Positions 1 through 9,230 of a DNA stretch of 64,000 bases are shown in pieces (position 1 is the stretch's first letter; every line of letters begins with the position of its first letter). A model generated the notes under the pieces. It ran no database searches. It was given only the letters and a program-made list of their open reading frames with translations, and was not told where the DNA came from. The stretch is from Sneathiella sedimenti. Its GTDB lineage: Bacteria > Pseudomonadota > Alphaproteobacteria > Sneathiellales > Sneathiellaceae. Where the stretch lies: assembly GCF_017313765.1 (NCBI RefSeq), contig NZ_JAFLNC010000003.1, forward strand, positions 372,001 through 436,000. The letters are read 5' to 3'. The translations under genes were made by a program, and so were the position numbers.

Positions 1-601
1 CTTGTTGAATGCGTTAAGAGGCAAGGAGTTAAAAGAGCTTCCCTGGAATTCCGACAGTCTTTCGCTCATTGAGCGCGTTAATTTCGCGAAATATAACGAC
101 CCGGATGGAGGGTGGCCAGACTTGTCACTTTCTGAACTGGAAAAAACGCTTGAAAACTGGCTTTTGCCCTACCTGGCGGGGTTAGGTTCTCTCGCGGATC
201 TGCAGCGTCTTAATCTATTGGATGTCTTGAAAAATCTAATGAGTTGGGAGCAGCAAACGCGTCTGGATACCTTTGCCCCCGCGACGATCACGGTGCCGAG
301 CGGGTCTCATATCCGCCTTGATTATTCAAACCCGGAGATGCCTGTTCTTGCCGTGCGCCTCCAGGAAATTTTTGGATTGGACAATGTTCCGAAGGTAGCA
401 GATGGGCGTGTTGCCGTGTCCGTTCATTTGCTTTCCCCGGCGCGACGACCGGTTCAGATCACTCAGGACTTGGCAAGTTTCTGGCGAAATACCTATACGG
501 ACGTGAAGAAGGACTTGAAAGGTCGCTATCCGAAGCACTACTGGCCGGACGATCCCATGCAGGCGGAGGCCACGCGTCGTGTGAAGCCCCGCAAGGGGTA
601 G
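1..601 (+). CDS. hrpB: ATP-dependent RNA helicase HrpB, C-terminal part (5' truncated by window edge)
   Basis: This is the last 200 codons of a DEAH-box helicase of the HrpB family; the reading frame is already open at the first base and the helicase core lies outside the window. The C-terminal HrpB signature is clear: a segment ending in the family-typical stretch KGRYPKHYWPDDP (around residues 173-185 of the visible part), preceded by the conserved RLQEIFGL and SPARRPVQIT(Q)DLASFW blocks. HrpB proteins are probable RNA helicases, but their substrate is poorly known. The gene ends 12 bp before the convergent cobV stop, with no terminator hairpin seen between them. Confidence 0.93.
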   Translation, partial: LLNALRGKELKELPWNSDSLSLIERVNFAKYNDPDGGWPDLSLSELEKTLENWLLPYLAGLGSLADLQRLNLLDVLKNLMSWEQQTRLDTFAPATITVPSGSHIRLDYSNPEMPVLAVRLQEIFGLDNVPKVADGRVAVSVHLLSPARRPVQITQDLASFWRNTYTDVKKDLKGRYPKHYWPDDPMQAEATRRVKPRKG

Positions 602-613
602 CGGCGCAGTTAG

Positions 614-1402
614 TCAGATAGCAGCGAGACAGGCGATCAGGATAAAGACTTCCGAAATCTGTTGAATGGCACCCAATACATCGCCCGTTTGCCCGCCGAT
701 CTGGCGTTTTGCAATCATTCCCATCAAACTGGCGCCGACTATCCCGGCCATAAGGGCGATTGCGCCGAGTTGAGGCCCGAGTATGAAGATGGCGACGAGA
801 ACGCAAATAACCGTTGAAGCCAGTGGGGCCATCATGTCCGGGCGGCCGGCGCCATGCCCCAGCCCATCTACGCGCGCCGCGGGCAGGAGATAGAGTGCCC
901 AGGTTATTAATCCTCGGCTGAGCGATGCCGCGACGACGATAAAGGCAAATCCGAGCAGCGGATCGGGCATGCTGCCTAGAACCGAAATTTTAAGGCCAAT
1001 AACCAGAATAAGAGCGACAACCGCATAGGTTCCAACACGGCTATCCCGCATAATGGCAAGCTTTTTCTGCTTGTCGGTACCGCCGCCGAAACCGTCAACA
1101 ACATCGCCAATCGCATCCTCATGAAGGGCGCCCGTCACTACTATCTGGGCGGCAATGGCAAGAATGGCAGAGACATGGAGCGGCAACCCCATATAGGCCG
1201 CAAGGAGATAAACCGTTCCTGTCACTCCGCCGACTATCAGGCCGATCAGCGCAAAGGCTCGGCAGGCAGACTTAAGCGCGGTCATATCGAAGGTGAAGCC
1301 CGGCTGTATAGGCAGACGCGTCAGAAAGATCAGACCTACCATAAAGTCCTGGATCCAGCCGCCTTTGTAAGCCGAGGGTTTGTTGGAGTGTGGGTCGGTC
1401 AT
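614..1402 (-). CDS. cobV: Adenosylcobinamide-GDP ribazoletransferase (cobalamin synthase, CobV/CobS)
   Basis: A 262-residue integral membrane enzyme that joins alpha-ribazole (or its phosphate) to adenosylcobinamide-GDP, the last step of nucleotide-loop assembly. The protein has several hydrophobic segments, an N-terminal block FLTRLPI and the family motif GALHEDAIGDVVDGFGGG with acidic residues for metal binding. Its length is normal for the family. It is the last gene of the minus-strand group cobA-cobB-cobP-cobV and starts 7 bp after cobP ends. I name it cobV (Pseudomonas/alphaproteobacterial naming); the enteric name is cobS. Confidence 0.95.
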   Translation of the reverse strand: MTDPHSNKPSAYKGGWIQDFMVGLIFLTRLPIQPGFTFDMTALKSACRAFALIGLIVGGVTGTVYLLAAYMGLPLHVSAILAIAAQIVVTGALHEDAIGDVVDGFGGGTDKQKKLAIMRDSRVGTYAVVALILVIGLKISVLGSMPDPLLGFAFIVVAASLSRGLITWALYLLPAARVDGLGHGAGRPDMMAPLASTVICVLVAIFILGPQLGAIALMAGIVGASLMGMIAKRQIGGQTGDVLGAIQQISEVFILIACLAAI

Positions 1403-1408
1403 TTATGT

Positions 1409-1921
1409 CTATTTCAATTTCTGCGGAATACCGGCGGTAATAAAATAAACCTCTTCTGCAATTTCCGCTACCTGTTGATGAAGGCGTCCCGCATGATCAC
1501 GGAAGGCCCGCGCAAGTGCATTGTCAGGGACGATACCTTGGCCAACCTCGTTTGAGACGAGTACCACTGGACCGGTAAGTTTTTGCAGTCTAGCGATCAG
1601 CTTCTTGAATTCCTCCTCGACGGGTTGGCCACTTGCCATGAGGTTGCTGAGCCAGAGGGTCAAACAGTCCACAAGGATAACCCGATCTTTTGCTGAATGC
1701 TTCGCCAACGCGTCACAGAGATTGAGAGGTTCCTCAATAGTCGTCCAACCGTTCCCCCGGTCTTCTTGATGTCGCGCAATGCGGTTTTCCATTTCGCTGT
1801 CGAAGGCCTGTGCCGTCGCCAGGTAAAGGCGCGGATATCCGGTTTCCTTTACCAGATTTTCTGCAAAGTGGCTTTTGCCTGATCGGGCGCCGCCAAGAAT
1901 AAGGGTGACTTTGCCGGACAT
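1409..1921 (-). CDS. cobP: Adenosylcobinamide kinase / adenosylcobinamide-phosphate guanylyltransferase
   Basis: A bifunctional enzyme that phosphorylates adenosylcobinamide and then transfers GMP to give adenosylcobinamide-GDP. The N-terminal P-loop GGARSGKS is visible directly after the start. I choose ATG at 1921 because GGAGG sits four bases upstream. An in-frame TTG 15 bp earlier would place this Shine-Dalgarno inside the coding sequence. The start follows the cobB stop almost immediately, so the two genes are probably translationally coupled. The length (170 residues) is typical of CobP/CobU. Confidence 0.95.
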   Translation of the reverse strand: MSGKVTLILGGARSGKSHFAENLVKETGYPRLYLATAQAFDSEMENRIARHQEDRGNGWTTIEEPLNLCDALAKHSAKDRVILVDCLTLWLSNLMASGQPVEEEFKKLIARLQKLTGPVVLVSNEVGQGIVPDNALARAFRDHAGRLHQQVAEIAEEVYFITAGIPQKLK

Positions 1922-1922
1922 G

Positions 1923-3236
1923 TTACCTCCGATCAATCAGATGAATGAACGACCCGGCGACAGAGCCAACAATCGCCCCAACGGAACCGAGATCTTTCCC
2001 ATTTGCGTCCGAGATACTGAATAGGGAAGGAGCCGCATCAGACCTTGTCAGGGTTGCGTAATGGAACTCATGTGCGGAGTAAGGTTCATTTATATTCCCA
2101 AGAATGCAATTATCGTTCAGCCGCGCGTTTCTGTATCCAAGATGTAGCTTCGGGTTCGCGAAAGACGTTTCAACAGGCAGCAAACCCAGCATTTTGCGGC
2201 ACTTTCCCCGCCGGTCGATGAGCGACTCACCAAGCACCATGAAGCCCCCACATTCGCCATAGACCGGCTTGCTTTTCGCCGCTGCCGCTTGTACGCCAGA
2301 ACTGTAGTTTTCTGACGCCGCGAGTGTTTCGCCATAAAGCTCGGGATAGCCGCCAGGCAGAAATATCGCGTCGGTATCCTGATCTGGTGCCTCATTCGCC
2401 AGCGGGGAGAAAAAGGTGATTTCCGCGCCGGAATTGCGCCAACCCTCCAATATATGCGGATAGGCAAACGCAAAGGCTTCGTCGTCCGCTATGGCAATCC
2501 GCTGGGCGAGCGGGGGAATAGTCTGGATTGGAGAAACGCGTTCCAACCCAGCCGGCTTTGCAATCTTACGCAGCTCGGCAAGATCGCAGCTGGTTTCAAT
2601 AATATCTGCGGCTTTTTCCAGAAATAGGTCAAGATCGGGCTTTTCGCGTGCCTGAACCAGACCAAGATGCCGGTGGTCGAGAGTGAGGCTCTCAGACTTT
2701 GGAATGAACCCGAGAGCCAGAATACCCGCCGCTGCCGCCGCGTCTTTCAGAATTTGCACATGGCCCCGACCGCCGACCTTGTTAAAAATCACGCCGGAGA
2801 GATACACATCATGTCGGTAATTATTAAAACCTTGCAGCAGGGCCGCCACGCTCGCGCCCTGGCCCTTCGCATCCACGACAAGAATAACAGGAATTCGCCA
2901 ATTGGCGGCAACATCGGCAGTTGAACCGGTACCATCCCGGGCGCCGTCGAACAGGCCCATCACGCCTTCCCCGATCAACAGATCATTGCCCGAGACAGCT
3001 TGCTCAAGAACCGCGGCCTGGCTCTCACGACGCATCGCCCAAGGGTCTAGATTAAGGCAGGGATTTCCACTGGCGTGGCTGTGAAAAACCGGATCGATAT
3101 AGTCCGGTCCAACCTTAAACGAGCCTATCCTGATGCCGTGTCGGCGAAATGCCCTTAAAAGAGCAAGGGTGACAGTCGTTTTCCCTGAGCCGGAGGACGG
3201 CGCAGCAATAAGCAGGGCAGGGGCTATCGCCGACAC
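1923..3236 (-). CDS. cobB: Hydrogenobyrinic/cobyrinic acid a,c-diamide synthase
   Basis: A glutamine-dependent amidotransferase that amidates the a and c side chains of the corrin ring. The N-terminal dethiobiotin-synthetase-like ATPase domain shows APSSGSGKTT near the start; the C-terminal class I glutaminase-like domain carries YGECGGFMVLG with the nucleophilic Cys. The open frame extends to a TTG at 3284 inside cobA. A GTG at 3236, five bases after the cobA stop and preceded by GCGGAAAC, is the more economical start, so the N-terminus is uncertain by 16 residues. It sits between cobA and cobP in one transcription unit. Confidence 0.94.
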   Translation of the reverse strand: MSAIAPALLIAAPSSGSGKTTVTLALLRAFRRHGIRIGSFKVGPDYIDPVFHSHASGNPCLNLDPWAMRRESQAAVLEQAVSGNDLLIGEGVMGLFDGARDGTGSTADVAANWRIPVILVVDAKGQGASVAALLQGFNNYRHDVYLSGVIFNKVGGRGHVQILKDAAAAAGILALGFIPKSESLTLDHRHLGLVQAREKPDLDLFLEKAADIIETSCDLAELRKIAKPAGLERVSPIQTIPPLAQRIAIADDEAFAFAYPHILEGWRNSGAEITFFSPLANEAPDQDTDAIFLPGGYPELYGETLAASENYSSGVQAAAAKSKPVYGECGGFMVLGESLIDRRGKCRKMLGLLPVETSFANPKLHLGYRNARLNDNCILGNINEPYSAHEFHYATLTRSDAAPSLFSISDANGKDLGSVGAIVGSVAGSFIHLIDRR

Positions 3237-3240
3237 CGCG

Positions 3241-4041
3241 TCAGTTTCCGCTGTTTTTGCCGAGGAAGCGGCTGTACCAGTCAAGCTCAGGCCGAAGGCT
3301 CACGACATCTCCCACGACAATCAGGGCCGGGGGTTTCAGCCCGCTTTTCTCAACATCCTCTGTGGCCTTTTCCAGCGTCGAAACGATAACTTCCTGATCG
3401 TCCGTCGTCGCCTTGAAAATCACGGCCACGGGCTCCTCTTTTGGTCGGCCGAAGCCAATCAATCGTTCTGTGATCGTCCCGATGTGCTTAAGTCCCATAT
3501 AGATAACAATCACGGGAGAACCCTTGGCTATATGTTCCCATTTGACGTTTGGCACTTCGCCGCTCGCGTCATGGCCGGTCAGGAAGGTAACGGCGGAATT
3601 GGTTTCCCTGTGGGTGAGGGGGATTCCCGCATAGGCAAGTCCGCCAACGCCCGACGATATGCCCGGAATTACCCTGAAAGGGATATTATGAGCCGCCAGC
3701 ATCAATGCTTCTTCTCCGCCGCGACCGAAGATATAGGGATCGCCCCCCTTCAGGCGCAGCACCTTCTTTCCTTCTCGTGCAAGAGTGATCAACCGCTCTG
3801 TAATATCCGTCTGTTTCGGCGACGGTTTACCACCGCGCTTGCCCGCATATTCAAGAATTGTATCCGGACCAGTCAGGCTCAAGATGTCTTGTCCGACCAG
3901 CGCGTCATAGACAAGTACGTCCGCTTGTCTCAGCGCTTCATATCCATATAAAGTCAGCAATCCGGCGTCACCGGGACCCGCGCCAACCAACCAGACAGAA
4001 CCCGGCTCAAAGGCGGGTAATTTGCTCAATATTTCTTCCAT
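3241..4041 (-). CDS. cobA: Uroporphyrinogen-III C-methyltransferase (SUMT)
   Basis: A SAM-dependent enzyme that methylates uroporphyrinogen III at C2 and C7 to give precorrin-2, the branch point from haem to corrinoids. The 266-residue protein has the N-terminal signature VWLVGAGPGDAGLLTL, the block LRLKGGDPYIFGRGGEE, and PLTHRE. It has no CysG-type dehydrogenase/ferrochelatase domain, so it only makes precorrin-2. The ATG is preceded by GAGGGTT. It is the first gene of a four-gene minus-strand group and diverges from cbiD across about 70 bp that must hold both promoters. Confidence 0.96.
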   Translation of the reverse strand: MEEILSKLPAFEPGSVWLVGAGPGDAGLLTLYGYEALRQADVLVYDALVGQDILSLTGPDTILEYAGKRGGKPSPKQTDITERLITLAREGKKVLRLKGGDPYIFGRGGEEALMLAAHNIPFRVIPGISSGVGGLAYAGIPLTHRETNSAVTFLTGHDASGEVPNVKWEHIAKGSPVIVIYMGLKHIGTITERLIGFGRPKEEPVAVIFKATTDDQEVIVSTLEKATEDVEKSGLKPPALIVVGDVVSLRPELDWYSRFLGKNSGN

Positions 4042-4110
4042 AACCCTCTTTTACACATCTATTCTCATGACGCCTAGCCATCAGTGAGGCCGAGCCCTAT
4101 AAATGTACTC

Positions 4111-5196
4111 ATGAAAGAAAAAACCGCAAAGGAGCTGCGCTATGGCTGGACCACAGGCGCTTGTGCAACCGCCGCAACGAAGGCGGCGCTGACCGCTCTT
4201 TTTGGCGCGGAATTTCCGGACCCGGTGACAATTACTCTGCCGCGAGGTCAGACGCCAGCATTTGCACTGGCAACGGAGGAAAAAGGAACAGATTTTGCGC
4301 GTGCCAGCATTATCAAGGACGCGGGCGATGATCCGGATGTCACGCATCTGGCGAGAGTTATTTCCACGGTTCGCCGAGGGGCTAAGGGCAGCGGGATACG
4401 CTTTCATGCGGGCGTGGGCGTGGGCATGGTAACAAAGGAAGGGCTTCCGATCTCCGTTGGTGAGGCTGCTATAAATCCTGTCCCACGGAAAATGATGACG
4501 GAGGTGGTGACAGAAATTGCCGGGAAGTTTGGCGAACCCGATGATATTGAGATTGAGATTGGCATTGAGAATGGCGAGGAACTGGCACGCCATACGATGA
4601 ACGGACGACTCGGCATTGTCGGAGGATTGTCAGTGCTGGGGACGACCGGCATCGTTGTGCCTTATTCCTGTGCTTCCTGGATCGCGTCAATTCACCGCGG
4701 CATTGACGTTGCGCGGGCAAACAACCTTACGCATCTCGCGGCGAGTACGGGGTCGACTTCCGAAAAGGCGGTTGCTGCGATCTATGACCTTCCCGAAACG
4801 GCTCTTCTGGATATGGGCGACTTTGCCGGTGGGGTGTTAAAGTATCTTAAAAAGCACCCTGTGCCGCAGCTGACAATTGCGGGCGGCTTCGCCAAGATCA
4901 CCAAGCTTGCGCAGGGACATATGGATCTTCATTCGGGGCGTAGCAGTGTAGATTTCAACTGGCTGGCCGATCAGCTGGGTGCCCTTGGGGCGGAAAAGAA
5001 ACTGGTTGAAATGACGATCGGGGCAAATACGGCAATGCAAGTGCTCCAAATTGCGGGAGAGGCGGAACTACCGCTTGCCGATCTTGTGGCATGCAAGGCC
5101 AAGGAGGTTGCATCTGATATCGCCAGTGGAGCCGTCACCATTAATGTATTGATTTTCGATAGATCCGGACATTTGGTGGGCCGAAGCGATGGCTGA
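4111..5196 (+). CDS. cbiD: Cobalt-precorrin-5B C1-methyltransferase CbiD
   Basis: The C1-methyltransferase of the early-cobalt ('anaerobic') route; it takes the place of CobF, which is absent here. Diagnostic blocks are LRYGWTTGACATAATKAAL near the N-terminus, GGLSVLGTTGIV and ASTGSTSE. The ATG at 4111 is chosen because homology begins just after it. A GTG at 4084 is also in frame and would add nine residues; neither has a strong Shine-Dalgarno. The gene overlaps cobK by 8 bp (ATGGCTGA), so the two are co-translated. Confidence 0.94.
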   Translation: MKEKTAKELRYGWTTGACATAATKAALTALFGAEFPDPVTITLPRGQTPAFALATEEKGTDFARASIIKDAGDDPDVTHLARVISTVRRGAKGSGIRFHAGVGVGMVTKEGLPISVGEAAINPVPRKMMTEVVTEIAGKFGEPDDIEIEIGIENGEELARHTMNGRLGIVGGLSVLGTTGIVVPYSCASWIASIHRGIDVARANNLTHLAASTGSTSEKAVAAIYDLPETALLDMGDFAGGVLKYLKKHPVPQLTIAGGFAKITKLAQGHMDLHSGRSSVDFNWLADQLGALGAEKKLVEMTIGANTAMQVLQIAGEAELPLADLVACKAKEVASDIASGAVTINVLIFDRSGHLVGRSDG

Positions 5197-5929
5197 GGTT
5201 AAGAACATTCTTTTACTCGGAGGGACGGAAGATGCGGTCAGGCTGAATCAAACCCTGGCGGGGCATCCCGGGGCAGTACTGACAACCTCTCTTGCCGGAC
5301 GCACGCGCAAGCCGGCTCATCTGTCGGGTGAAATTATTGTTGGTGGGTTTGGCGGGGAAGAGGGACTTCGACAGTTCATCACCGTCAATCATATCAACCT
5401 GGTCATTGATGCCAGCCATCCCTTCGCTGACAGAATTACCCGGAATGCCTTCAACGCCTGTGCCGCGGCCGACATCCATTTTCTAAGGCTGCAACGCCCC
5501 GAGTGGAAGCACCTGCCCGGTGATCACTGGATTTCTGTCGCCAGCGTAGAGGAAGCAGTAAAGAAGCTGAATGGCTTCAACCGCATCTTCCTGAGCGTCG
5601 GCCGGCAGGAACTGGCACCGTTCGAAAATTGCAGCAATAGATATTTTCTCGTTCGCAGCATCGAGAAAGCCGATTTTACGCCGCACGAAAGTGACGTAAC
5701 CTTCATCCAGTCGCGTGGACCGTTTTTGATAGAGGAAGAAATCAGGCTGCTGCGCGAGCAACGGATCGACCTCCTGGTCAGCAAGAACAGTGGCGGAAAG
5801 GCGACTTACGCAAAAATCGAGGCAGCGCGGGCTCTGGATATTCCCGTCCTCATGATAGAGCGTCCCGCACTCCCCGATTGCGTCACCTATTCAGAGATTG
5901 ATGACCTGGTTGCCGCGATTGGTTTTTAG
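5189..5929 (+). CDS. cobK: Precorrin-6A (cobalt-precorrin-6A) reductase
   Basis: An NADPH-dependent reductase of the CobK/CbiJ family that reduces the precorrin-6A macrocycle. The start is LLLGGTEDAVRLNQTL, the usual CobK dinucleotide-binding-like beginning, followed by the DASHPFADRITRNA block and, near the end, the LLVSKNSGGKATYAKIEAA segment typical of the family. It has 246 residues. It overlaps cbiD upstream and ends 9 bp before the convergent cobM stop. Whether the natural substrate carries cobalt depends on when the metal goes in. Confidence 0.94.
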   Translation: MAEVKNILLLGGTEDAVRLNQTLAGHPGAVLTTSLAGRTRKPAHLSGEIIVGGFGGEEGLRQFITVNHINLVIDASHPFADRITRNAFNACAAADIHFLRLQRPEWKHLPGDHWISVASVEEAVKKLNGFNRIFLSVGRQELAPFENCSNRYFLVRSIEKADFTPHESDVTFIQSRGPFLIEEEIRLLREQRIDLLVSKNSGGKATYAKIEAARALDIPVLMIERPALPDCVTYSEIDDLVAAIGF

Positions 5930-5938
5930 GCTGCAAGT

Positions 5939-6703
5939 TTATACGTTCCGCTTGGGCCGGAGGACATGCACATGATCGGCGTGATAAAGGGCGCTGTCCC
6001 GATAGCCTTTCGCGTCCAAAACACGGCCGACTATGATCAACGCCGTTCTGGTGATCTTCTCCGCGCGGACTTTCTCCCGGATATCTGAAAGTGTGCCCCG
6101 GATTATCTGTTCATCCGGCCAGCTAGCACGAAATACGACGGCAACCGGGCAATCCTCGCCATAATGCGGGATAAGGTCGGCCGTCACATTCCGGAGATTT
6201 CGAACGGACAGGTGAATGGCAAGAGTTGCGCCGGAGGCACCGAGGGTTTTCAAATCCTCCCGATTTGGCATGGCGGTCGCCTTCATGGAGGTCCGGGTGA
6301 GGATCACGGTCTGGCTCACTTCTGGCAGGGTAAATTCCGTCTTGAGCGCGGCCGCCGCGGCAGCAAATGCCGGTACGCCGGGGGTGATAGTGTAATCAAT
6401 GCCGAGATCATCAAGGCGACGCATCTGTTCGCCGATGGCGCCATACAGGCTGGGGTCTCCCGAATGCACCCGCGCAACATCGAGGCCTTGGTCATTTGCT
6501 TTGATCATTTCGTTGATGATCTCATCAAGGGTAAGCGGCGCGGTATCAATGATGAGCGCGTCATTTGGCGCATGGGTCAGAATTTCCTCCGGCACCAGCG
6601 ATCCCGCATAGAGGCAAACCGGGCAACTGGCAATCAGATCGCGGCCACGAAGTGTAATAAGGTCCGCGGCGCCCGGCCCGGCTCCAATAAAATGGATCGT
6701 CAT
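5939..6703 (-). CDS. cobM: Precorrin-4 C11-methyltransferase
   Basis: A tetrapyrrole SAM methyltransferase (CobM/CbiF). Motifs include [18 protein letters not shown], the [12 protein letters not shown] block typical of CobM and [16 protein letters not shown]. The length of 254 residues is normal. It is the last gene of the minus-strand operon starting at cbiX and overlaps the stop of the cbiG-cobJ fusion gene by four bases (ATGA type), which implies coupled translation. Confidence 0.96.
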   Translation of the reverse strand: MTIHFIGAGPGAADLITLRGRDLIASCPVCLYAGSLVPEEILTHAPNDALIIDTAPLTLDEIINEMIKANDQGLDVARVHSGDPSLYGAIGEQMRRLDDLGIDYTITPGVPAFAAAAAALKTEFTLPEVSQTVILTRTSMKATAMPNREDLKTLGASGATLAIHLSVRNLRNVTADLIPHYGEDCPVAVVFRASWPDEQIIRGTLSDIREKVRAEKITRTALIIVGRVLDAKGYRDSALYHADHVHVLRPKRNV

Positions 6704-8535
6704 TTCTCTGTACCTGCTTCTATCTTGCTGTCTGCATTTTTCCCGCTGTATCCACGGGGTGTATAAGCCCAGCTTTTTGCGCCGGAATTCGTTGTGGTGA
6801 GGCGGCTTTCACTGGACCCGACCATGACCAGCGTGAGCATATCAATCGCCTCCGGATCAAGATCACTTAACGTCACAAATGAAACGCTTTCTGTTTCTCT
6901 GCCCAGATTGCGCGCAATAATTACCGGTGTATCTGTCGGGCGGTGCTCAAGCAGAATTCTTTTTGCCGCGTGAAGCTGCGTCCGGCGTTTAAGGGAAACA
7001 GGATTATAAAATGAGATGACGAAATCCCCCTCCGCAGCGGCTTTAATACGTTTCTCGATCACCTCCCAGGGGGTAAGCAGGTCGGAGAGCGAGATGGTGC
7101 AGAAATCATGTCCCAAAGGGGCGCCCGCTCGGGCCGCCGCTGCCTGCAAGGCGGATATGCCGGGCGTCACCTGTATATCGAGGCGGCCCCAATCCGGGTT
7201 TTCCTCACGGTCAATAAGTTCGAACACGAGCGTGGCCATCGCGTAGATACCGATATCCCCCGACGAGATAAGCGCGACATTCTTGCCTTCTGCGGCCAGA
7301 TTCAATGCCGCGCGGACCCGCTTTTCTTCCTCACCGAGACCAAAGTCATGGCGCGTCTTTCCTTCAACGCTGTTTCCCAAGAGATCAAGGTAAAGGCCAT
7401 AAGCAACAAGATCCGTCGCGTCCTCTATCAGGCGGCTCGCCTCCGGGGTACGCCAGGGTTCCTGTCCGGGCCCAATTCCAATGACCGAGAGTTTGCCCTG
7501 TCGACGTCCGATACTGTCACTATCGATCGGGGTCGGGGATTCGGCGACGGCACAGGTCGCTCTTTGTGATTTTTCTTTTGGGATGATCAATTTTCCTTCT
7601 GGTCCGGCAGCGGCGAGCGCCGCCCCTTCACTGACGCCATAGCATCCAACCTCCTTTAAGACAATGTCAGAAGGTGTCGCGAGGCGCGGGGTTTCCGCCG
7701 CCAGTTCAGCAGCGGAGAAAAAACGCGGGTGTAGACCGAAATGAGCGGCGACTGCGTGAACCGCTGCTTCATCTGATTTCAGGTCGATCGAACAAACCGC
7801 GCCAACGGCAAGCGGGCTAAGGCCCACGGCTGTCAGCGTGCTTTTTGCAAGCCTGACAAGGTCGCCGGGCGGCGTATTCCGTTCACATCCCACACCAAGT
7901 GACAGCGTTTTCGGATGATATAGAAGTCGGTCTTCTCCGCCTTCGCCGGCCTTAGGTGTCACTTCAATTGTCAGCGTCCCGTCAGTCGCAAATGGCAGGT
8001 CCGAAGAGCTCAACCATTCGTGCGTACCCTCAAGACGAATTTTTTCACCTCCCAGAAGCCGGGCAATAAATCCTTTTATATGTTGGGGATTGGCGAGCGC
8101 CAGATCGCGCGGGGGCGCATCCAAGGCGATATTGAAATGAATGTCGCTGGCCGTTGTGATTGCCGCATGGGCACTGAGCTTGACCGCAATTTCCCGGGCC
8201 AGATTATTGGCGCCGTGATGGCCACCCAGCAAGGGTACGATATTGCTTCCGTCGTCCGCAACAGCAATCACCGGTGGCTCGGTCAGCTTGTTCCGCAAAA
8301 CCGGGGCAAGGCAGCGAATTAGGATCGCCGCGGCACAAATCCCGATAATTGGCGTCCCGGCCCGAAACAGCTCCTGCAGATGCGTCGCTGTTTGAGTGAA
8401 AGTGAGGTCGGTTTCCTCAGTGCGTCCGGCGAGTCCGTGAAGGAGCGCTTCCGGATATGCCCGTTGTAATTTCTCTGCCGTTTCACGGCCACTTTCATTC
8501 AGGAGAATTATGGCTATGGGGGAAGTCATTTCCAT
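6700..8535 (-). CDS. cobJ: Fused cobalt-precorrin-5A hydrolase CbiG / precorrin-3B C17-methyltransferase CobJ
   Basis: A 611-residue two-enzyme protein. Residues about 1-330 are CbiG: an N-terminal domain, the central GGHHGAN motif and a C-terminal CobE-like domain beginning [11 protein letters not shown]. CbiG opens the delta-lactone and releases the C20 fragment as acetaldehyde. Residues about 348-590 are CobJ/CbiH, starting [18 protein letters not shown] and containing [12 protein letters not shown] and ISFYNPVS. The fusion joins two steps that are close in the pathway and is known in other bacteria. It overlaps cobI by 10 bp and cobM by 4 bp. About 15 residues after the methyltransferase domain look like a disordered tail. 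Confidence 0.94.
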   Translation of the reverse strand: MEMTSPIAIILLNESGRETAEKLQRAYPEALLHGLAGRTEETDLTFTQTATHLQELFRAGTPIIGICAAAILIRCLAPVLRNKLTEPPVIAVADDGSNIVPLLGGHHGANNLAREIAVKLSAHAAITTASDIHFNIALDAPPRDLALANPQHIKGFIARLLGGEKIRLEGTHEWLSSSDLPFATDGTLTIEVTPKAGEGGEDRLLYHPKTLSLGVGCERNTPPGDLVRLAKSTLTAVGLSPLAVGAVCSIDLKSDEAAVHAVAAHFGLHPRFFSAAELAAETPRLATPSDIVLKEVGCYGVSEGAALAAAGPEGKLIIPKEKSQRATCAVAESPTPIDSDSIGRRQGKLSVIGIGPGQEPWRTPEASRLIEDATDLVAYGLYLDLLGNSVEGKTRHDFGLGEEEKRVRAALNLAAEGKNVALISSGDIGIYAMATLVFELIDREENPDWGRLDIQVTPGISALQAAAARAGAPLGHDFCTISLSDLLTPWEVIEKRIKAAAEGDFVISFYNPVSLKRRTQLHAAKRILLEHRPTDTPVIIARNLGRETESVSFVTLSDLDPEAIDMLTLVMVGSSESRLTTTNSGAKSWAYTPRGYSGKNADSKIEAGTEK

Positions 8536-9230
8536 GCCTGCCCCCGTTTGTGAATGAGGATCATGGAAAAATAGGGCGCCGCATCGTCCGGGACGTCGGA
8601 GAGGGGAAGGATTCGTTCTGTCTGCATTGTCGCGCGCTCAATATACCGGGCGTTTTCTGCCAACCCGAGGTCGATGATGATATCGCGCACACGGGAGAAG
8701 TGCCGCCCGACTTTCATAATGGCTGCGCTATCGGTATCGCGGAGCCGGTCGCGCAATATTTCAGAGGGAAGTGGCGCGGGCAGCACGGTCAGGATATCAT
8801 TCCGCGCCGAAAGAGGCGATTGCAGCGCTGTCGCGCAGGCGGTTAGCGAGGAGACACCTGGAACCACTTCGACGGGATATTTCTCGGCAATACGTCCAAA
8901 TAAATACATGAAGGAGCCATAGAAAAAGGGATCCCCTTCACAAAGGACAACGACGTCCTCTCCATTTGCAAGATACTCGCCCAGCTCTTCGGCCGCATCA
9001 TCATATGCGGCCTGCGCGGGGGCACGTTCGACAGTCATCGGGATGCGCACGGCAATTTCTGTTTTCGGCTCCGTCAAGTGCGGCGCTATGATCGCCCGGG
9101 CAAGGCTGTCACCATCTTCAAGCGCCGGATAGGCAAGTACCTTTGTCGCCTGCAGCAGCTTCAGTGCTTTCAGGGTGATAAGGTCCGGATCGCCCGGGCC
9201 GATCCCGAGACCGTAGAGAGTGCCTGTCAT
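8526..9230 (-). CDS. cobI: Precorrin-2 C20-methyltransferase
   Basis: A SAM-dependent methyltransferase (CobI/CbiL) acting on precorrin-2 or cobalt-factor II. The N-terminus LYGLGIGPGDPDLITLKALK and the central VVLCEGDPFFYGSFMYLF block are characteristic. It has 234 residues, the usual size. The ATG lies within the end of cobL (4 bp overlap), and the gene in turn overlaps the start of the cbiG-cobJ fusion, so it is an internal member of the coupled operon. Confidence 0.95.
   Translation of the reverse strand: MTGTLYGLGIGPGDPDLITLKALKLLQATKVLAYPALEDGDSLARAIIAPHLTEPKTEIAVRIPMTVERAPAQAAYDDAAEELGEYLANGEDVVVLCEGDPFFYGSFMYLFGRIAEKYPVEVVPGVSSLTACATALQSPLSARNDILTVLPAPLPSEILRDRLRDTDSAAIMKVGRHFSRVRDIIIDLGLAENARYIERATMQTERILPLSDVPDDAAPYFSMILIHKRGQAWK

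Noticed and set aside
3133-3951. A 272-codon plus-strand frame opposite cobA and cobB
   Set aside because: It is antisense to two well-supported genes and shows no motifs or ribosome site.
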